DNA from: Adiantum capillus-veneris
Lineage: Eukaryota; Streptophyta; Polypodiopsida; Polypodiales; Pteridaceae
DNA: 64,000 bases
Direction: 5' to 3'
Assembly: GCA_014529385.2 (NCBI GenBank)
Contig: CM043965.1
Span: 15,622,912-15,686,911, forward strand
Position numbers and translations under genes: made by a program. This document shows, piece by piece, positions 58,800 to 64,000 of this stretch; position 1 is the stretch's first letter, and the number at the start of each line of letters is the position of its first letter. The notes under the pieces were generated by a model, which saw nothing but the letters and a program-made list of their open reading frames with translations, was not told where the DNA came from and did no database searches.

Positions 58800-59175
58800 C
58801 GCTCAACACAGGATCACGAGAGGTGGCCAAGTGGAAGAGCGTAGAAAATGCAAAGGCAACGGCATGTTTGTTCTACTTGGACATGGAGATGGCGACTGCA
58901 AGGGCGATCGGCGTCTGACTCTCAACGCGCAGGATCACGTGAAGTGGCCAAGGGGAAGAGCGTAGAAAATGCAAAGGCAATGGCGATCTATTTGTTCTAC
59001 TTGGAGATGGAGATGGTGAATGCAAGGGCGATCGACGTCTGACTCTAAACGCAGGATCACGAGAGCTAGCCAAGGGGAAGAGCGCAGAAAAGGCAAAGTC
59101 AGCGGCGATCTGTTTGTTCCACTTGGAGATGGAGATGGCGACTACAAGGGCGATTGGCGTCTGTCTGACCTTAAA
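58800..59175. repeat. 121-122-bp tandem repeats, three units
   Basis: GGATCACG(A/T)GA recurs at 58811, 58932 and 59054. Shared parts include CAAGGGGAAGAGCG, TTGTTC(T/C)ACTTGGA and CAAGGGCGAT. Not related by eye to the hairpin arrays on either side. Confidence 0.88.
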
Positions 59176-59565
59176 CGGTCACTCAAAAAGGCACGTGGGC
59201 TGCGCTCACAAGGACAACCAGTAATAAATGGTCTCAGATTCCCATGCAGTACGATTTACCAACCACAATCTCGTGCATAAGTGAAGTTGTCACCCTCTCC
59301 GAGGTAAGCATTCTATGTTGAGGCATTACCCCCGCCAAACATCTCAAGTTCAACTATTTTGCCTCTTTTCGCGTCCTCTACTGCGCATCATTCTAATTAA
59401 CTCTACCCCCATCGACGCTACGCGGTAATCAAACTCCATCACCTCTTACTCTTACGCATCCTCCTTCTCTTACTCTTGTTCTGCAGTGCTTCAGTGACGC
59501 GGAACTCTACACACAGTGAAGAGGTATGCTACTTACTACCCTTCTTTGCACTTGTATTTTGTGTA
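59176..59565. other. Spacer, nothing assigned
   Basis: Pyrimidine-rich second half (59340-59500); no gene seen. Confidence 0.4.
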
Positions 59566-59790
59566 GTCAGTACCAGGCGAATAAGGGAAGGTAAACCCTG
59601 TTTGTTGCACCTGTTCGCTTGGTACTGACCATCATCCTTGGTCAGTACCAAGCGATTTAAGGGAAGGTCACTTAGTCCGAAGGGCCCTATTCGCTTGGTA
59701 CTGACCAAAAGAAAAGTTAAGTGATGTCTGCTAGTACAGAGGTCAATACTAAGCAAACAAGGGGAAGGTAAACCCTGTTTGTTGCGGATT
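59566..59790. repeat. Array 2: two hairpins and a third partial unit
   Basis: Hairpins 59566-59630 and 59640-59706 have arms GGTCAGTACCAAGCGA and TCGCTTGGTACTGACC. A partial unit follows from 59741. GTCCGAAGGGCCCTATTCGC links it to array 1, and AAGTGATGTCTGCTA to array 3. Confidence 0.88.
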
Positions 59791-59952
59791 TAGGGTTTTT
59801 TTTGCCAAATACGCGTTTTGAATTTATAAGAAAGAAACAAAATTACAACTCAACCCCGGGTTTTGAGTTAGAAAACACTTCAGACTTTCCAAAGAGTGGC
59901 CTACTAATTTTCGGGGGTTTAGGGTTTGCAATAACCATGTATTCCTTTTCCT

Positions 59953-60192
59953 TCACAGCCAGACTATCTCTTCCTGAAGCCTGTTGGCAAAGTTAATGGC
60001 TTCCTCATATTTACTGGCTAGCTCAATCACTTCATCCTTCATTTCCTGAAGCCAATTAAAGATAGCCTCTACAGATCCATTCTCGGCGAGCAATCGTTGC
60101 ATGTCTTCAGGCCTTCTTGCTTCCAGAGAGTCTTTAAGGATTGAGACCCTCCGCCTGACGATCAGCATTTGCTGCAGCTTTAGGCTAGCATC
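59953..60192 (-). other. Possible exon, helical protein
   Basis: Follows an acceptor (TGTAG before 60192) and reads DASLKLQQMLIVRRRVSILK, DSLEARRPEDMQRLLAENGS, VEAIFNWLQEMKDEVIELAS, KYEEAINFANRLQEEIVWL, stop. It looks like real alpha-helical protein. A possible upstream exon ends at about 60277 with LLSTQESLLK and a GTAAGC donor. No family recognised. Confidence 0.4.
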
Positions 60193-60768
60193 CTACACAG
60201 AGCATTTAGCAAATAAGCTCTTCAAACTAAGAGCTTGGAAATTGGGAGCAGAAAGCAAAGAATTACCAGCGGCTTACCTTGAGAAGTGACTCCTGTGTTG
60301 ACAGCAGCCACTCCCGGGCTGTGTCGGTCGAGAACATTAAGGGTAACATCGGGGGAGGGCCAAGGGGGGACCTCATGAGGAGGGCCTGGATGCGGTGCTG
60401 CTGGCGCTACGGGAGTATACCTTGGAAAGTCATCACCACTATCCTAAGCTTCTTGTAGTTGTTCTGCAAAACCCTGAGGGAGGTTCTGAAACAACTGATG
60501 GTTAAATAGACTAGATGGACATGCCTAAAAAGCAGATCCTGGGTTCTGGCTTATGAGTGAGTGGTCTATGAGGGGTGGTACCACCATTCAGTTTCATGAG
60601 AGGTGGACATGGGAGAGAGAATCAATGGTACCATCCCCCTGAGATTAGGGGAGGTGATGGGAGGGAACGACATGACAATTAGGACCGCATGGATTTAAAT
60701 GTCTCCTTCACATTGGTATTTTATTGCAGGGGATGCAAACCTGTTCGTTTGCTTGTACACTTTTCTAC
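60193..60768. other. Spacer, possible upstream exon, otherwise nothing
   Basis: On the minus strand 60436-60276 two frames are open, one Pro-rich (YTPVAPAAPHPGPPHEVPPW). The splice phase does not join it to the exon at 60192, so I leave it unassigned. Confidence 0.3.
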
Positions 60769-61380
60769 GGTCACTACCAAGCAAATAAGGTATTTTGTTG
60801 CAGGGGATGCAAACCTGTTTGCTTGGTACTGACCTCTGAAAATGTAAGTGATGTCTACTATTACTATTTTTTGAGGTCACTACCGAGCGAATAAGGCAAG
60901 GAAAACACTTTCCTATGCACCTATTTTCTCGGTAGTGACCTCAAAAAATATAAGTCATGTCTGCTTTTACTATTTTTTGAGGTCACTACCGAGCGAATAA
61001 GGCAAGTCAAACTCTTTCCTATGCACCTATTCGCTTGGTAGTGACCTCAGAAAATATAATTCATGTCTGCTATTACTATTTTCTGAGGTCACTACCGAGC
61101 GAATAAGGCAAAGCAAACACTTTCCTATGCACCTATTCTATGCACCTATTCGCTTGGTAGTGACCTCAGAAAATATAAGTCATGTCTGCTATTACTATTT
61201 TCTGAGGTCACTACCGAGCGAATAAGGCAAGGCAAACTCTTTCCTATGCACCTATTCGCTTGGTACTGACCTCATGCAATATAAGTCAGGTCTGCTATTA
61301 CTATTTTCTGAGGTCACTACCGAGAGAATAAGGGAAGGCAAACTATTTCCTATGCACCTATTCGCTTGGTACTGACCTTT
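60769..61380. repeat. Array 3: six 106-bp inverted-repeat units
   Basis: GGTCACTACC(A/G)AGC starts at 60769, 60875, 60981, 61087, 61206 and 61312: spacing 106 bp, except one 119-bp unit with a 13-bp internal duplication (CTATGCACCTATT). Each unit pairs TTTTCTGAGGTCACTACC and its neighbours with GGTAGTGACCTCAGAAAA, giving arms of about 35 bp. Confidence 0.95.
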
Positions 61381-61445
61381 TCTAAAATTTGAAGTCCCTT
61401 GTGCTGACAAATGAATTGTCTTTTGGTGTTATGCTATTTGTAGAG

Positions 61446-62084
61446 ATGCCTCGTGTAAAGGCCACGGCTGGGGGGCAACAGTTGAATCTTTGAATGCTCA
61501 AGCAAGAAGACGCGGATATGAGGCGCACATAGGTGTACTACAAGAGCTGTGCAGGATAGAACGACACGTTCAACCTGCTATTCCACGTCTCCTTTCCAGC
61601 GAGTAGTGCGGGAGATTTGCGAGCAGTGGAGAGTCGGCATGCGATGGGCGAGTAGTGCACTACTCTGCCTTCAAGAAATTGCTAAAGACTACCTCGTGGA
61701 ATCTTCAGCGATGGATATATCCTGGCTACCCATACACACCGCGTCACTATCATGCCGCGGGATTTTGATACTCTTCGTAGGCTGCGTTTCCGCTATGATG
61801 GGCTGCTTCAGCCAGTGCCTATCCGGGATAGTAGAACCATGGATATTCTCAACATCCCCCCTCTCCATCCTTGTGCACGACAGACAGAGCCGTCTAGGGC
61901 TGAAACAAACAGTAGAAGGACCCCATCACGGGTCGAGAGAAACGACACAGATGGGCAGGCTGAGATAGCCGCAGAGGGGCATGAGCAAGCCAGAGTGGAC
62001 CCCGAGGCAATCATGGAAGAAACAGAGATAGTTATGGAGGAGCAAGCTAGACACCAAAATGAGCAAGTCATGGAGGATCTGTAG
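61446..62084 (+). pseudogene. Histone H3-like gene, frameshifted
   Basis: Three frames together give an H3 core. The frame at 61496 reads RRRGYEAHIGVLQELCRIER and HVQPAIPRL, aligning without gaps to the H3 alpha-N region from Tyr-Arg-Pro-Gly onwards. One base is missing at 61590/61591, then PFQRVVREICEQWRVGMRWA, SSALLCLQEIAKDYLV follows, against H3 PFQRLVREI, R-F-x-SSA, LQE and YLV. Another one-base loss near 61737, then HRVTIMPRDFDTLRRLRF against H3 RVTIMPKD. A first frame MPRVKATAGG at 61446 resembles a short H3 tail start and needs a further shift to join. An acidic C-terminal extension (to 62084, then a second repeat GQEQARVEPEASMEQ) is not histone. Loop 1 has canonical length, so nothing points to CENH3. 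Confidence 0.75.
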
Positions 62085-62184
62085 CCAGTAAGGAATGATG
62101 AGGGGCAAGAGCAGGCCAGGGTGGAGCCTGAGGCATCTATGGAGCAACCAATATTGAAGAAAAATGATCCAAACACTGCAACAT

Positions 62185-62380
62185 AACATGAAGATATCGA
62201 CGCATCATATATCGACGGCCATGCCTTTCCACGCATATATCGATGGAATTACAGCACGTCGATATAGGCGTTTATATACCTGTCGCAATGAGCGTCGCTA
62301 TACGCGTGGAAAGGCTTTATTTGCCACGCTTATATCGACGCAGAGACCCACGGGTATATCGACGCTGTTTGCGACGCAAA
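62185..62380. repeat. CACTA-like subterminal repeats (atatcgacg / cgtcgatat)
   Basis: ATATCGACG, CGTCGATATA and CGTCGCTATA occur repeatedly in both orientations, as at 2464-2712 but with TCGACG predominating over GCGACG. No CACTA terminus found after it. Confidence 0.7.
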
Positions 62381-62479
62381 AAATTTGGGGGAAAAAAGGG
62401 AAACCCGTGCGCGCAAGGGGCCATTTTTGCCTGCTCAAATCGTGACCGAAACCTGCTGCGCAAGTGTTATGTCACTCTC

Positions 62480-63270
<791 letters not shown>

Positions 63271-63494
63271 AATGTATGCGTAGAAAATTAAAATTAAAGA
63301 GAGAAATGAAATGAAATGTTATATTAACGTCTTCGAAAGGCCAAAGTGACCTATGAGACAAGAAAGTTACAATGTGGTGGATCTGATACAATGTCAGAGT
63401 AAAAAGATGACAAAATGACAAAATAAGTTATTATGGAATCCTAAACTGCTGGGTGTGGACTAAACGGCTAAAACATCTAGCTGGGATAGGTAGA

Positions 63495-63663
63495 TCATAG
63501 GAGATCCAGCATTTGTCGTTGGCGGATCTCATCAATCTCCTCCATGGTCAGTAGTCTGACCGGGCGTTGTGCATGTCGAGCCAAAGTGACTTGGATCGTC
63601 TGATGCAGCCTATGACTTCATTTGACCAGCTCAAAATACATTCGAAGCTCAACTCTCACCTTT
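63495..63663 (-). other. Possible exon or gene fragment
   Basis: Minus strand reads KVRVELRMYFELVK, a TGA, SHRLHQTIQVTLARHAQRPV, RLLTMEEIDEIRQRQMLDLL, stop at 63495. The composition is protein-like and helical; it has no start and one stop. Function unknown. Confidence 0.3.
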
Positions 63664-63808
63664 ATACATGAAAGTCCTCTAGGGAGCAACAACAGCGCCG
63701 TTGTTGCTCTTAGAGACAAGCTTCCTCCTCAAAAAAGGTTGGGCGAGGGCATATAACAAGCCATAGGTCAAACGGATAGAAGAAACACCCAAAATAAAAG
63801 CCGTTTTT

Positions 63809-63921
63809 GAAGTCCGGTTGGGTTTTCTAAGGAAAAACGCAAACGAACTTCATAAACAGCTTCTACGTCGTAGGTCAAATCCGGTTGCGTTTTTCGATGG
63901 AAAAACGTAAACGGACTTCGG
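63809..63921. repeat. Two small hairpins in tandem
   Basis: 63809-63852 and 63876-63919 each pair AAGTCCGGTTGCGTTTTTC-like sequence with GAAAAACGCAAACGGACTT. Confidence 0.8.
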
Positions 63922-64000
63922 AAATGGCTTCTATGCCTACCGAAAAAACCATCCGTAGTCCATTAGGTAGTCTTAAGGCAATGTCAAGAGCGTGTATGGC

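Noticed and set aside
58616-59280. Frames with REVAKGKSVENAKA repeats
   Set aside because: They follow the 121-bp tandem units, change frame between units and carry stops.
61446-62084. Centromeric H3 (CENH3)
   Set aside because: Loop 1 has the canonical H3 length, and the decay leaves no CENH3-specific feature.

Overview
This is repeat-dense nuclear DNA from a land plant. I see no intact host gene; every protein-coding trace belongs to a transposable element or is unassigned. The evidence for a plant is an En/Spm (CACTA) TNP2-type transposase with its partner gene, Ty3 and Ty1 LTR elements with plant-type primer sites (one matching initiator-Met tRNA, one that I read as Asp-tRNA type), and deep nesting typical of large genomes. 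A fern, lycophyte or gymnosperm would fit, but the sequence alone does not decide it.

Layout. 1-2741: the 3' part of a decayed CACTA element (TNP2 gene, Transposase_24-like gene, subterminal repeats, terminal inverted repeat). 3091-28256: a gag/protease-only Ty3-type LTR element with matching 5-bp target duplications (CCCAC). It is split by a complete 19.75-kb Ty3 element on the minus strand (6786-26539, target duplication TCATT). That inner element carries, beyond gag-PR-RT-RH-IN, a second protease-like domain, a W-[IV]-P repeat ORF, an extra reading frame of about 1150 codons (one internal TAG) with a long coiled coil, and eight 24-bp palindromes in its leader and 3' region. About 29.9-33.4 kb: a defective Ty1/copia element, minus strand. 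33.8-41.4 kb: a gag-only LTR element with odd, unequal LTRs. 41.4-46.1 kb: a third Ty3 element, minus strand, truncated at its 5' end. 46.1-48.0 kb: long GA/GT tracts with four hairpin units.

48.06-58.1 kb is the most interesting part. It holds two diverged copies, in inverted orientation, of an element with two convergent multi-exon genes. Gene A looks like a DDE-type transposase of a family I cannot name (conserved LDEC block, GDLKTLK, CxxC, CxxH, QGMEK plus RHGG). Gene B is an unknown Cys-containing protein found beside it both times. Exon 2 of gene A is exactly 667 bp in both copies and intron phases match, so the models support each other. Both copies are broken by stops and frameshifts.

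58.1-61.4 kb: three tandem arrays (99-bp and 106-bp units) of one inverted-repeat family. Directly after them, 61446-62084 is a decayed histone H3-like gene, followed by subterminal-type repeats resembling those of the CACTA element at the left end. 62.5-63.3 kb is a compound microsatellite that is itself a large inverted repeat. The window ends in unassigned sequence with two small hairpins.
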